This document shows positions 40,827 to 49,939 of a stretch of 64,000 bases of DNA, piece by piece. Position numbers and translations under genes: made by a program. The notes under the pieces are model-generated. The model had not been told where the DNA came from, did no database searches, and was given only the letters and a program-made list of their open reading frames with translations. This stretch comes from Actinopolyspora alba (GTDB lineage Bacteria; Actinomycetota; Actinomycetes; Mycobacteriales; Pseudonocardiaceae): positions 248,001 to 312,000 of the forward strand of contig NZ_FOMZ01000002.1 of the NCBI RefSeq assembly GCF_900112765.1, given 5' to 3'. The first letter of the stretch is position 1; every line of letters starts with the position of its first letter.

Positions 40827-42355
40827 ACGCGGGAGGTATCAGCAGAAGACGGGTGCTGTCGACGACACTGGGCGCCCTGGCACTCGGCCCACTCGCGGCC
40901 TGCGGCGCGAACACGGGCGCGAGTTCGAGCGAGAACCGGCTGCGGGTGGCGTTCTCCACCTCCGGGGACCGGGAATCACTGGATCCGCACACCAGCACCC
41001 TGTTCGTCGACCAGGCCCGGTCGAAGGCACTTTTCGACACCCTGCTCGGTTACGACCAGGACATGAGCCTCATCCCCCGCCTCGCCGAGTCGTGGGAACC
41101 CGACGATACCGGCAAACGGTGGCGGATCCGGTTACGCGAGGCCAGGTTCCACGACAACAAGCCGGTGACCGCCGAGGACGTGCTCTACAGTTACCGACGC
41201 ATCGCCGATCCCGCCACCGGGTCACCCGCCCAACCCCAGTTGTCGGGAGTGGATTTCGAGGCCAGCAAGGCGAGCTCGGACCGCGAACTCGTCCTGGTGC
41301 TGTCCGAACCGGACTTCACCTTTCCCGCCGCTATGGGCGCCCCCGCCACCGAGATCGTGCCCGCGGGCACCACGGACTTCGGCAAGCCGGTCGGCAGCGG
41401 CCCCTTCCGGTTCGTCTCGTTCGAGACCGGTGGATCGGCGGTGTTCGAGAAGTTCGCCGACCACTGGAACGGCGCCCCGAAACCGGCCGAACTGGAATTC
41501 GTGTCCGTCAACGAGGAGGACGCACGGGTGTCGGCACTGCTGTCCGGGCAGGTGCACTACTCGCACGACATCGGTGCCAACTCGGTGTCGACCGTGGACA
41601 ACGACAGCGGGGCGAGGATCCTGGCCGCGCCGTACAGCACCATGCAGGCGGTGGCGTTCAAGGTGGACAGGCCACCGTTCGACGACAACCGGGTCCTGCG
41701 CGCGGTGCTCTCGGGCGTCGACCGCGAGGCGCTGGTCAAGGTCGTGCTCAACGAGCGCGGCAAGCTCGGCAACGACCTGTTCGGCAGGGGACTCAAGTAC
41801 TACCCGGAGGAGATTCCGCAGCGCGAACGCGATGTGGACCACGCCCGCGGGCTGCTGCGCGAGGCCGGGGCGGAGGGGCTCGACTTCGAACTGCACACCA
41901 GCTCCGCCGACCCCTACTTCGAACCGGCCGCGAACCTGATCGCCGAGCAGCTCGGCGAGATCGGGCTGAAGGTCACTCCCCGGGTCGGCCCCTCCGAGAC
42001 CTACTACTCGGACATCAAGAAGAAGGGCGTAGCCGGGCACACCAGAACGGCGACGCTGCCGATCACCAGCTACCTGTCCAAACGACTGCGCGAGGCGTCG
42101 GTCAGCGCCAACTACACCGGCTACGACTCGTCCGAGTTCGACAACCGCTACGACCAGGCCGTCGCCACGCCGGACGAGCGGAAGCGCGACGAGCTGCTCA
42201 CCGAGGCACAGCGGCACGCACGCGACCACGGCGGCATGATGGTCTGGGGGTTCAGCGACTGGAACGTCGGAGTGTCCAAGCGGGTCAGCGGTCTGCGCGC
42301 GGCCACGCCGAACTCGACGCGCTGGGCCAGGTTCGACGAGGCCGAACTGGGTTGA
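40823..42355 (+). CDS. peptide/nickel-type ABC substrate-binding lipoprotein
   Basis: A 510-residue solute-binding protein of the DppA/OppA/NikA family (SBP family 5). The N-terminus carries a twin-arginine-like SRRRVL (7-12) and a lipobox LAAC with cysteine 27, so it should be an exported lipoprotein. Family marks are SLDPHTSTLF, LAESWEPDDTGKRWRIRLREARFHDNKPVTAEDVLYSYRRI-type sequence (about 95-135) and GSGPFRFVSFE. Relatives bind peptides, nickel chelates or opine metallophores. It overlaps the MFS stop by GTGA. It is the recognition component of the ABC importer formed with the next three genes. Confidence 0.9.
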   Translation: MNAGGISRRRVLSTTLGALALGPLAACGANTGASSSENRLRVAFSTSGDRESLDPHTSTLFVDQARSKALFDTLLGYDQDMSLIPRLAESWEPDDTGKRWRIRLREARFHDNKPVTAEDVLYSYRRIADPATGSPAQPQLSGVDFEASKASSDRELVLVLSEPDFTFPAAMGAPATEIVPAGTTDFGKPVGSGPFRFVSFETGGSAVFEKFADHWNGAPKPAELEFVSVNEEDARVSALLSGQVHYSHDIGANSVSTVDNDSGARILAAPYSTMQAVAFKVDRPPFDDNRVLRAVLSGVDREALVKVVLNERGKLGNDLFGRGLKYYPEEIPQRERDVDHARGLLREAGAEGLDFELHTSSADPYFEPAANLIAEQLGEIGLKVTPRVGPSETYYSDIKKKGVAGHTRTATLPITSYLSKRLREASVSANYTGYDSSEFDNRYDQAVATPDERKRDELLTEAQRHARDHGGMMVWGFSDWNVGVSKRVSGLRAATPNSTRWARFDEAELG

Positions 42356-43302
42356 CACTCGCGTACGTACCGAGACGGGTGGCGGTCGCGGTACTGCAGA
42401 TCCTCGGTGTCGCCGTGGCGGTCTTCGCGCTGAGCGCGCTGCTGCCCGGCGACACCGCGGTGGTGATCCTGGGCAAGCACGGCACCCCGGAGCAGATCGA
42501 GGCGCTGCGGCAGCGGCTGGGCCTGGACGAACCGTTCGTGCGGCGCCTGCTGACCTGGTTCGGAGGTCTGGCGCACGGCGATCTCGGCACCTCGCTGCTG
42601 ACCGGCGCGCCGGTCACCGCCGAGCTCGCCGACGGACTGGCCACCACCGCCGTGCTCACCGGTGTCGCGCTGGCGGTGATCGTACCGCTGGCGCTGCTCA
42701 TCGGAGTCACCACCGGGCTGCGCCAGGGCTCACGGTTGGACAGGGCGGTCAACTCCGTCATCGTGGTGCTCGACTCGATACCGGAGTTCGCGCTGGGACT
42801 GCTGCTGGTGGCGCTGTTCTCACTGCGGCTGGGCTGGTTGCCCGCCACCGCGGCCGGGCTTTCCGGGACCTCGCTGGCGACGCACCCCGCGGTGCTGGTG
42901 CTTCCGGTGGTCGTGCTGGTGTGCAAACAACTCTGCGCGCTGGCCCGGCAGATCCGGATCGGGGTGGCCGAGGCCAACACCGCGGAGTACACCCGGCACG
43001 TCCGTACGCACGGACTGCGGGAAAGCACCGTGCTGTTCAAGCACGTGCTGCCGAACGCGGCAGGACCATCGGTGCAGCAGCTCGCGCGCACCGTGGACGG
43101 CCTGCTGGGAGGCGTGGTGGTCGTGGAAGCGCTGTTCGCCCTTCCCGGACTGGGTTCGGGTTTCGTCGACGCGGTGATGGCTCGCGACCTGCCCACGGTG
43201 CAGGGCTACGCGCTGGTGTTCGCGGGTACGACGGTGACGGTCAACCTGCTCGCCGACATCGCCGCGTACCGACTGGTACCGCGACACCGGAGTGCGTCTT
43301 GA
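42352..43302 (+). CDS. ABC permease, DppB/NikB type
   Basis: A 316-residue inner-membrane permease with six helices. It begins TLAYVPRRVAVAVLQILGV and has LLPGDTAVVILGKHGTPEQI with RQRLGLDEPF, the hallmark of DppB/NikB proteins. The EAA loop that contacts the ATPase is near EYTRHVRTHGLRESTVLFKHVLPNA. It starts with TTG within TTGA shared with the lipoprotein stop. It pairs with the next permease to form the transmembrane channel. Confidence 0.92.
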   Translation: MTLAYVPRRVAVAVLQILGVAVAVFALSALLPGDTAVVILGKHGTPEQIEALRQRLGLDEPFVRRLLTWFGGLAHGDLGTSLLTGAPVTAELADGLATTAVLTGVALAVIVPLALLIGVTTGLRQGSRLDRAVNSVIVVLDSIPEFALGLLLVALFSLRLGWLPATAAGLSGTSLATHPAVLVLPVVVLVCKQLCALARQIRIGVAEANTAEYTRHVRTHGLRESTVLFKHVLPNAAGPSVQQLARTVDGLLGGVVVVEALFALPGLGSGFVDAVMARDLPTVQGYALVFAGTTVTVNLLADIAAYRLVPRHRSAS

Positions 43303-44111
43303 ACCGATCACGGCACCGTTTCCCGATCACGCCGATCGGCTGGCTCCTGCTGCTGGTGCCGGTGCTGACGGCGTTCCTCGGACCGCTGGTGGCCGGTTCG
43401 ACGCGCTCGGAGGGTGGTTCGCTCTCACCTCCCGGCCCCGAACATCCGCTGGGCACCGACGAGCTCGGGCGTGACGTGCTGGCGCTGGCGCTCAGCGGCG
43501 GCACCTCCATCGTGACCATGGCCGCGGCCGCGCTGCTGCTGTCCTACCTGATCGGGGTTCCGATCGCGCTGGTAATCGCCGGGGGACGACGGCGGTGGGC
43601 GGACCGACTGGTGCTGCGGCTGCTGGACTTCCTGCTGGCGCTGCCCGGACTGCTGGTGCTGCTTGTGCTGGCGGCGACCGGCTGGCGGGGCACCACGACA
43701 CTGGTACTCGCGATAGCCACGCTGCAGCTGCCCGCCGTGGTTCGGATAGCGCGCACCGCCGCGCTGAGTCCCGGGACCAGCACCGCGGTGGAGTCGATGC
43801 TCATGCAGGGCGAGGGGCGTGCCCGGATCAGGCTGGGCTATCTCGGCCGCTCGGTGCTCGGGCCGGTGCTGGTGGACGCGGCGTCCCGGCTCAGCCTGGT
43901 GCTGTACCTGATGGCCTCGGCGAACTTCCTGGGGCTCGGTCTGGCCTCGTCGGCCACCGACTGGGCGGTGTTGATCGAACTGAACCGGGACGCGCTGTTC
44001 ATCCAGCCGTGGGCGGTGACCGTTCCCGCACTGCTACTGGTGTCGCTGTGTACGGGGGTCAATCTCGTGGTGGACCGGAGCCTGTCGAACCGACGGACGG
44101 TACGACGTTGA
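43299..44111 (+). CDS. ABC permease, DppC/NikC type
   Basis: A 270-residue permease. HPLGTDELGRDVLALALSGG is the DppC/NikC signature, followed by five further helices and the EAA-like segment SMLMQGEGRARIRLGYLGRSVLGP. The N-terminal cytosolic part is short. It starts with TTG in TTGA shared with the previous stop, the fourth such junction in this unit. It forms the second half of the channel. Confidence 0.92.
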   Translation: MNRSRHRFPITPIGWLLLLVPVLTAFLGPLVAGSTRSEGGSLSPPGPEHPLGTDELGRDVLALALSGGTSIVTMAAAALLLSYLIGVPIALVIAGGRRRWADRLVLRLLDFLLALPGLLVLLVLAATGWRGTTTLVLAIATLQLPAVVRIARTAALSPGTSTAVESMLMQGEGRARIRLGYLGRSVLGPVLVDAASRLSLVLYLMASANFLGLGLASSATDWAVLIELNRDALFIQPWAVTVPALLLVSLCTGVNLVVDRSLSNRRTVRR

Positions 44112-45667
44112 ACCGACCACTTCTCGAAATCACCGGCCTGGCGGCGAACGCGGTGGGAACCCGCCTGCTCGACGACGTGACGCTGGGCGTGAATCCCGGG
44201 GAAACACTTTGCGTGCTCGGGGAGTCCGGCAGCGGCAAGACAACACTGGGGCTGGCCGCACAGGGCGAGCACGGCACCGGTGTCGAGCTGTCCGGCAGCG
44301 TACGGCTACGCGGGCTGGATCTGCTCTCGCCGCGTGAACGGCGACGGCGAGCCGCGCGCTCCCGGAGGATCGGTTACCTGCCCCAGCACCCGGCCGCGGT
44401 GCTCAATCCGGCGCGGCGGATCGGCAGTGTGCTCGGTGAACTGGCCCCGCCGAGCCACCGGACCCGCGAGCGACGCCGCGACGCGGTTCGCCGGGCGCTC
44501 GAATCGGCGCACCTGCCCCCGGACGAGCGCCTGCTGCGGCGGTTTCCGCACCAGCTCTCCGGGGGACAGCAACAGCGCGTGGCCCTGGCCCACGCGCTGA
44601 TCACCGAGCCCGAACTGTTGATACTGGACGAACCCACCAGTGGCCTGGACACGGTGACCCGGGCCGAAACCGTCGACACGCTGCGCGAGCTCACCGGCGC
44701 GGGGACCGGGGTGCTGCTGCTGACGCACGACCTCGGGTTGGCGCGGGAACTGGCGGACGGGGTGACGGTGCTGCGCGGCGGGGAGGTCGTGGAGCGGGGA
44801 GCCACCGGAAGGGTGATGCGCGAGCCGGCGCACGAGTACACCGGTGCGCTGCTCGCGGCCGAACCACGGCTCCCGGTGTCCGGACACGGAATCGCCGAAC
44901 CGGATCCGTCGCCCTCGGTGGGTGGTCTGCGGGCGGACGGTCTCCGCAGTACGAGTCCCACCGGTGTCCCGCTGCTGCACGAGGCCGAACTGGCCGTGCC
45001 CCCGGGACACCGCGTTGCCGTCGTGGGACGTTCCGGGGCGGGCAAGACCACGCTGGCACGCTGTCTCGCCGGGCTCACCCCGGCCGATTCCGGTCGGATC
45101 GAGCTCGACGGCGCCGTACTGGACAACGACATCCACCGACGGAGCAGACGGCAGCGCGGCGCGGTGCAGTACGTACACCAGGACGCCAGGGCCTCCTTCG
45201 ACGAGTTCCGCACCGTCGGAGGGCAACTGGCCCGCACCGTCCGGCTGAACCGGGGTGGCACCCGACGGTCGGCGCGGGAGGCGACGGCACGTGCGCTCCG
45301 CTCCGTGGGGTTGGACGAGGCCACGCACGAGCGGCGTCCGGCCGAGCTCTCGGGAGGACAGCTGCAACGCGCGGCACTGGCCCGGGCGTTGCTGGCCGAA
45401 CCGGCCGTGCTGATCTGCGACGAGATCACGGCCGCGCAGGACGTGGTCAACCAGTCCGAACTGCTCGGGCTGCTGCGCGAGATCACCGAACGTTCCGCGA
45501 TCGGACTCGTGCTGATCAGTCACGACCTGGCAGCGGTGGCACCGTTGGCCGACGAGGTGCTGGTGATGGCGGAGGGGCGCTGCGTGGAACGGGCTCCTAC
45601 CGGAAGGTTGCTGGGATCGCCCCGATCGACCGTGGCAACCCGTCTCGTCACCGCCGCGCGGCGGTAG
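44108..45667 (+). CDS. fused double ABC ATPase, DppDF/NikDE type
   Basis: A 519-residue protein that joins two ATPase domains. Domain 1 has Walker A GESGSGKT (38-45), signature LSGGQQQR (150-157) and Walker B LLILDEP. Domain 2 has Walker A GRSGAGKT (307-314), signature LSGGQLQR and Walker B VLICDEI. Most Dpp/Nik systems encode these as separate proteins; the fusion fixes them in a 1:1 ratio. Starts with TTG in TTGA shared with the permease. It is the last gene; the following gap contains motif B twice and element A. Confidence 0.93.
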   Translation: MNRPLLEITGLAANAVGTRLLDDVTLGVNPGETLCVLGESGSGKTTLGLAAQGEHGTGVELSGSVRLRGLDLLSPRERRRRAARSRRIGYLPQHPAAVLNPARRIGSVLGELAPPSHRTRERRRDAVRRALESAHLPPDERLLRRFPHQLSGGQQQRVALAHALITEPELLILDEPTSGLDTVTRAETVDTLRELTGAGTGVLLLTHDLGLARELADGVTVLRGGEVVERGATGRVMREPAHEYTGALLAAEPRLPVSGHGIAEPDPSPSVGGLRADGLRSTSPTGVPLLHEAELAVPPGHRVAVVGRSGAGKTTLARCLAGLTPADSGRIELDGAVLDNDIHRRSRRQRGAVQYVHQDARASFDEFRTVGGQLARTVRLNRGGTRRSAREATARALRSVGLDEATHERRPAELSGGQLQRAALARALLAEPAVLICDEITAAQDVVNQSELLGLLREITERSAIGLVLISHDLAAVAPLADEVLVMAEGRCVERAPTGRLLGSPRSTVATRLVTAARR

Positions 45668-45686
45668 CACTCGACCTGCCCGGCGG

Positions 45687-45709
45687 CGGCGATTTCGCGA
45701 GAAATCGAC
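45687..45709 (-). repeat. motif B, copy 6 (minus strand, GATTT variant)
   Basis: In this copy the second A of CAATTTC is replaced to give CGATTTC, so the stem becomes CGATTTC-TCGC-GAAATCG, seven pairs. It lies 19 bases after the ATPase stop. Confidence 0.9.
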
Positions 45710-45737
45710 GCCCCCAGGGCCATGCGCCTCAGCCGCA

Positions 45738-45760
45738 CGGCGATTTCGCGAGAAATCGAC
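45738..45760 (-). repeat. motif B, copy 7 (minus strand, GATTT variant)
   Basis: Second copy in the same orientation 51 bases from the previous one, with the same stem-improving variant. The only tandem pair in the window. Confidence 0.9.
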
Positions 45761-45913
45761 ACCACCGACGCTGCGCACCGGCACCACCGAACTCCCACCA
45801 CCCTCGCAGGCCGAACCCCGACCACCCTCGCGGTCGGCACCGCCGCGGATTCTGCGTGTGGTTCGTTGCTCGCGCGTCGTTCTTCGGCGCGCGGCGCCGA
45901 AACACCCACGCAC

Positions 45914-46032
45914 GCAGCCCGCACCGCCGCGGGTTCTCTCGTGCGGCTCTCGCGAGGACGGCTCCGACGTTGTGTAGTCGCTACCCGATGTCGGGGCACC
46001 CGCAGCGAGAGCCGCACGAGAGGTTCCGCCAC
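45914..46032 (+). repeat. hairpin element A, copy 2
   Basis: Arms at 45936-45952 and 46006-46022 pair perfectly over 17 bases. Compared with copy 1, CTCCCGTG/CACGGGAG has become CTCTCGTG/CACGAGAG, a paired C-to-T and G-to-A change that keeps the stem. The apical GTAG-TCG-CTAC keeps its stem while the loop differs. It lies between the ABC operon and the minus-strand endonuclease-like gene. Confidence 0.85.
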
Positions 46033-46064
46033 CCGGCCACCTCGACGAACCGAGCGGCGAACCC

Positions 46065-46994
46065 CTACTCGGTGGAGGTCCATTCGAAGTGGACGCGGTG
46101 CGGGAAGTGGTCGGACAGCGGCTCGCCGGATTCGTCCAGGAAAGCGGTGTGCTCGTTGCCGTACTCGATCGCCGTGAGGTCGAGACCACCGCCGTCGCGG
46201 TACAGAATCTTGTCCACCACCTCGCAGGAGTCGCTCGGCGCGTCGGGGTCGCACTCCAGCGGAGCGGCACCGGCGGCGGGACGGTTCCCACCCCGTTCGA
46301 GCCGCACCCAGGGGTCGGTGAGCCCGTTGGCGTCGACCAGTTGGCGAATGTTGTCGCCCTCCCTGGTGTATCGGGTGTTGGTGTCGCCCATGACGATCAC
46401 GGCCCTGTCCCGCGAGTTCCGCTGGATGTACTCGGAGAGCTGGGTCAGGTTGGACCGACGGGCCGCGAGATCGCCGGAGTCGGTTCCCGCGTTGGCGTGC
46501 ACGTTGTACAGGTCGAACCCGGTTCCCGCGGCGAGTTCTATCCGGGCGTGGCTGAAGCCTTTCGGCGTCAGACAGTCGGTTCCGTAGCAGTCGTCCCAGG
46601 TGATCCGTCGGAAGTCGGTGATCGGATCACGGGAGAGCGTGTTGAGTCCGTCGCCGAAGACGGCGGGACCACTGGTCTCGGTGCGATACCGGTGGTCGTC
46701 GGCGGCGTACAGCTCGTCGTGGTAGTTGAAGTCCTCCTGAACGTTGACCAGGTCGTAGTGCGGCAGCCGCTCACTGATCAACGGTGTGTTGGTCGCCGGG
46801 TCGCTGCCGGAGATAAAATCGGGCAGTCCGGCCACGTTGTAGGTCAGTGCGGAGAAGCTCCCGTCGGTTCGGGGCTGTTCGGCCGCGTGCGCGGCCCCGG
46901 AACCGGTGACCAGCGGCACGGCCAACGTGATCGAGCAGAGGGCCGCGGCCGAGCAGAGGGCTGCGACCGAGCGGAGGGCGCTGCGTCGAGGCAT
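46065..46994 (-). CDS. secreted endonuclease/exonuclease/phosphatase-fold protein
   Basis: A 309-residue secreted protein. The signal peptide (about 1-38) ends GSGAAHA-AEQ. The mature part follows the DNase-I/sphingomyelinase fold: ALTYNVAGLP, LVNVQEDFNYH, NVHANAG, VMGDTNTRY (metal-binding D and N) and the final SDHFPHRV with the catalytic DH pair. A CYGTDC and a second cysteine pair suggest disulfides. It could be a nuclease, a sphingomyelinase-like phosphodiesterase or an inositol phosphatase; the sequence alone does not decide. Confidence 0.85.
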   Translation of the reverse strand: MPRRSALRSVAALCSAAALCSITLAVPLVTGSGAAHAAEQPRTDGSFSALTYNVAGLPDFISGSDPATNTPLISERLPHYDLVNVQEDFNYHDELYAADDHRYRTETSGPAVFGDGLNTLSRDPITDFRRITWDDCYGTDCLTPKGFSHARIELAAGTGFDLYNVHANAGTDSGDLAARRSNLTQLSEYIQRNSRDRAVIVMGDTNTRYTREGDNIRQLVDANGLTDPWVRLERGGNRPAAGAAPLECDPDAPSDSCEVVDKILYRDGGGLDLTAIEYGNEHTAFLDESGEPLSDHFPHRVHFEWTSTE

Positions 46995-47129
46995 GTCGTT
47001 ACTCCGAATGAGACGGCGATCACCAAACGAATACGAAAACAACTCGCATTGAAGGTACGGTCGGGCGCCCGGCACCTCAACCCGCGACAGGAGCACCCGG
47101 AAACGGCCGTCGGAAGTATGCTCTGTGCC

Positions 47130-47726
47130 ATGCCGAGCGAATCGCCCGACTTGCGTGCGTCAGACGACGACAGGGAACAGATCGCGACCCTGCTGCGACA
47201 GGCACAGCAGGAAGGTCGGTTGACGCTGAACGAGTTCGACGAGCGGGTCGCCGAGGCGTACCGCGCGCGAACCTACAGCGAGCTGGCACCGCTGATCAGC
47301 GATCTGCCCGACGAGACCGGCAACGCGGCGGGGACCGGCACGTCCTCCCGTGACTCGACCTCGGACTCGACTCCGGGCAGGACGGCGGTGGGGATCATGA
47401 GCTACACCGAGCGCGCCGGACCCTGGCACGTGCCGCCGCGTTTCGCCACGTTCGCCTTCTGGGGCGGTGGCAGCATCGACCTCCGGGATGCCTACCTCGA
47501 CGCGGACGAGGTCGAGATCCGCTGCTACGCGATCATGGGCGGAATCGAGGTCATCGTGCCCCCGGGCACCAGGATCGAGGACCGGTGCGCCGCGATCATG
47601 GGCGGTGTGGAGCGAGAGGTGCGCGGCGCGGCCGCGCAGAGCGAGATCAAAGTACTCATAACTGGTTTCGCGTTCTGTGGCGGAGTGAGCGTCTACAGCA
47701 AAGAGCCCGGTGAGCGAGCCGACTGA
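47130..47726 (+). CDS. DUF1707 and cell-wall-response domain protein
   Basis: A 198-residue protein with an N-terminal DUF1707 domain (about 1-60: LRASDDDREQIATLLRQAQQEG, then LNEFDERVAEAYRARTYSEL) and a C-terminal beta-rich domain (about 105-195, FATFAFWGGGSIDLRDAYL, AIMGGIEVIVPPGT) like those of LiaF-type cell-wall stress proteins. There is no membrane helix. These proteins are widespread in actinomycetes and of unknown function. ATG at 47130 gives the typical N-terminus. Its stop is 12 bases from the ureD stop on the other strand. Confidence 0.88.
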   Translation: MPSESPDLRASDDDREQIATLLRQAQQEGRLTLNEFDERVAEAYRARTYSELAPLISDLPDETGNAAGTGTSSRDSTSDSTPGRTAVGIMSYTERAGPWHVPPRFATFAFWGGGSIDLRDAYLDADEVEIRCYAIMGGIEVIVPPGTRIEDRCAAIMGGVEREVRGAAAQSEIKVLITGFAFCGGVSVYSKEPGERAD

Positions 47727-47737
47727 GCGGTGCGGAT

Positions 47738-48505
47738 TCAACCGGCCGTCCCGACCGGGGTGAGATCGTCCCCTGCCGGATGCACCGCCCGGGCTTCGGC
47801 CAACCGCCGCCGAGCCGTCACCGTGTCGGCCGTGAGCACAGTGGTCAGCGATCCCCCACCCGCCAACGGCTGCAGTGCCCAGTCCACCTCCGAACGCGGC
47901 TCGGGATCCCGGTCCCAGACCACGACCTCGTTGGCCAGCACCCGGGCGCCTCCGAGGTGGGCGTGGCTGGCACGCAACCGCTGCCGCCCGGGCTCGAAGG
48001 TGTGTCGCAACAGCGGTCTGCCCGCGCGCTCCAGGCTCGTGCTGGTCACCAATCCGCCCGGTGTCTCCCCGGTGCGCCCCAGCACCAACGTCTCCCGGAA
48101 GCAGGCCCGCGCCGAGTCGGCCAGTCGCACCGAGAGGTCGGCACGGTGCTCGGCGCGGGAGGTCACCACCGTGGGCTCGGGCAGGTACTCGACGGTGCCG
48201 CCCTCCTCCACGTCGACGCTGATCGAGCCGCGGCTGCCACCGGGACCGTGCCCCGGCAACGCCAGCGAAGCCGCGATGCCGCGCAACAGCAGCCGGGCAC
48301 CGGCACCGACCCGGACCCGCAGCGTGAGGTCGTCCCCGCCCAGCGGCGAGGTGGCCGAGCCCACCAGGTGCACGACCGCCCCTCCCGTCGCTGGGGTGCC
48401 ACGACGGCGCGGCACCAGGGTCAGCGGTGCCATCGAGCGCAGCTGCCGCACCACCGTGTTGCCCGCACCGTCGAGCTCGACGGTCAACGAAGCGACCGAC
48501 TTCAT
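47738..48505 (-). CDS. ureD: urease accessory protein UreD
   Basis: A 255-residue scaffold that binds apo-urease with UreF and UreG for nickel insertion. Family segments include [36 protein letters not shown] and [21 protein letters not shown]. The sequence is weakly conserved, as usual for UreD, but the context is decisive. The ATG overlaps the ureG stop by ATGA. It is the last gene of the urease operon. Confidence 0.92.
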   Translation of the reverse strand: MKSVASLTVELDGAGNTVVRQLRSMAPLTLVPRRRGTPATGGAVVHLVGSATSPLGGDDLTLRVRVGAGARLLLRGIAASLALPGHGPGGSRGSISVDVEEGGTVEYLPEPTVVTSRAEHRADLSVRLADSARACFRETLVLGRTGETPGGLVTSTSLERAGRPLLRHTFEPGRQRLRASHAHLGGARVLANEVVVWDRDPEPRSEVDWALQPLAGGGSLTTVLTADTVTARRRLAEARAVHPAGDDLTPVGTAG

Positions 48506-49242
48506 TCCGCGCTCGGCCCCACGGCGGCTCGGTGCTCCGCGACCTGCCGCCTGACCCAGTCGGCAGTCGCCGAGGCTGCCGGATCCTCGGTCAGCGACTG
48601 CGCGAGCACGGCCAGCTCACCACGCATCCGGTGGGCGTCGGCGAGCATGACCGCCATGTCCGCACCGACCCGTTCGGCCAGATCCACCTTGTTGACGACC
48701 AGCAGATCGGCGGTGGTCACGCCCGGTCCGCCCTTGCGGGGAACCTTGTCACCGCCTGCCACGTCGACCACGAAGACCTGCACGTCCGCCAACCCGCGGC
48801 TGAACACCGCGGTGAGGTTGTCGCCGCCGCTCTCGACGAGCACGAGATCCAGCGAGGCGTAGCGCTGTTGCAGCCGCTCCACCGCGTCCAGGTTCGCGGT
48901 GATGTCGTCCCTGATGGCGGTGTGCGGGCAGGCACCGGTCTGCACCGCCTCGATCCGACCGGGATCCAGCACTCCCGCCTGCCGCAGGAAGTCCGCGTCC
49001 TCGGTGGTGTAGATGTCGTTGGTTACCACGGCGAGTTCGAGTTCGCTCCCGAGGGTGCGGCACAGCGCCGCGGTCAACGCGGTCTTGCCGCTGCCGACCG
49101 GACCTCCGATGCCGATCCGCACCGGCCTGCTGCCCGAGGCCGCGGGCGCGAACGGATCGGGGCCCGCCGCGGTCGGGTCGAAATCGACCGGATGGCGGTG
49201 GCCGTTCTGGCCGTGTACGTGATGCTGGTGTTCAGCTTGCAA
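48502..49242 (-). CDS. ureG: urease accessory GTPase UreG
   Basis: UreG delivers nickel to urease using GTP. In 246 residues it shows the P-loop [43 protein letters not shown]-like [14 protein letters not shown] (nickel-binding CPH), [10 protein letters not shown] and the NKVDLA motif. The first 20 residues are histidine-rich ([14 protein letters not shown]), which may store nickel. This is relevant because no ureE is present. The start is TTG, eight bases before the ureF stop. Confidence 0.95.
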   Translation of the reverse strand: MQAEHQHHVHGQNGHRHPVDFDPTAAGPDPFAPAASGSRPVRIGIGGPVGSGKTALTAALCRTLGSELELAVVTNDIYTTEDADFLRQAGVLDPGRIEAVQTGACPHTAIRDDITANLDAVERLQQRYASLDLVLVESGGDNLTAVFSRGLADVQVFVVDVAGGDKVPRKGGPGVTTADLLVVNKVDLAERVGADMAVMLADAHRMRGELAVLAQSLTEDPAASATADWVRRQVAEHRAAVGPSAE

Positions 49243-49939
49243 AGAGCCGCACCTCTTCCCGGTGGTGTCGTTGGTGTTGTTCGGCGAGCAGATCGAGTGC
49301 CGGAGAACTGGCACCAGGAAGGTTCTCGGGCCGGTGGCCCGCCGTCCGTGCCGCTTCCGCCGCGATGCGCTCGGTATCGGCCCGCAACGCGGTGACCGCC
49401 GCGTTGGCCGCGAACGGGTCCAGCCCCAGCAGCCGAACCGCGGCGGACGCCGGACCGCTGACCGACAGATAGGCCACCACGGAAGCGGCATCGGTCGGTG
49501 AAGCGGACGCGCCCGCCCCGAGCAGCACACCGACCACGATCGGATGATGTGGACTGCCAGTTGTGGCGAGTAGCTCGTCGAGGGCCCGCGAGGGCCACGC
49601 CGCCCGGCCCGAGCGAAGCGTGCCCCGGCCCTGCGCACGGCTCGCCGCGCGCTGGGCGGGCGACGGTGTTCTCGCCTCGAGTTCGGCGTCCAACAGCGAC
49701 CAGTGGTCCGGACGCACTCCCCTGGCGGCGGCGTGTGCGGCGGCAGCGGCGAAGACCGCCGTCTGCGCACCGGCTCCGTGCAACCTGCCGTGGAGGAACT
49801 CGGCCAACTGCTCCGGTCCGGACACGGTGCCGCGGTGCACCGCCTCCTCCAGACCACCGGAGTGCGCGTGACCACCGCCGGGGAACCGTGAGTCGGCGAG
49901 CGCGAGCGTCGCGAGTGAGACCGTGGGCATCGCGGTCAT
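49232..49939 (-). CDS. ureF: urease accessory protein UreF
   Basis: A 235-residue helical protein that guides UreG on the urease-UreD complex. The start [27 protein letters not shown] matches the UreF N-terminus, where PxGGxxHSxGLE is conserved. The ATG shares one base with the ureC stop (TGATG). The C-terminus is histidine-rich ([13 protein letters not shown]), an additional possible nickel ligand cluster. Confidence 0.94.
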   Translation of the reverse strand: MTAMPTVSLATLALADSRFPGGGHAHSGGLEEAVHRGTVSGPEQLAEFLHGRLHGAGAQTAVFAAAAAHAAARGVRPDHWSLLDAELEARTPSPAQRAASRAQGRGTLRSGRAAWPSRALDELLATTGSPHHPIVVGVLLGAGASASPTDAASVVAYLSVSGPASAAVRLLGLDPFAANAAVTALRADTERIAAEAARTAGHRPENLPGASSPALDLLAEQHQRHHREEVRLFAS

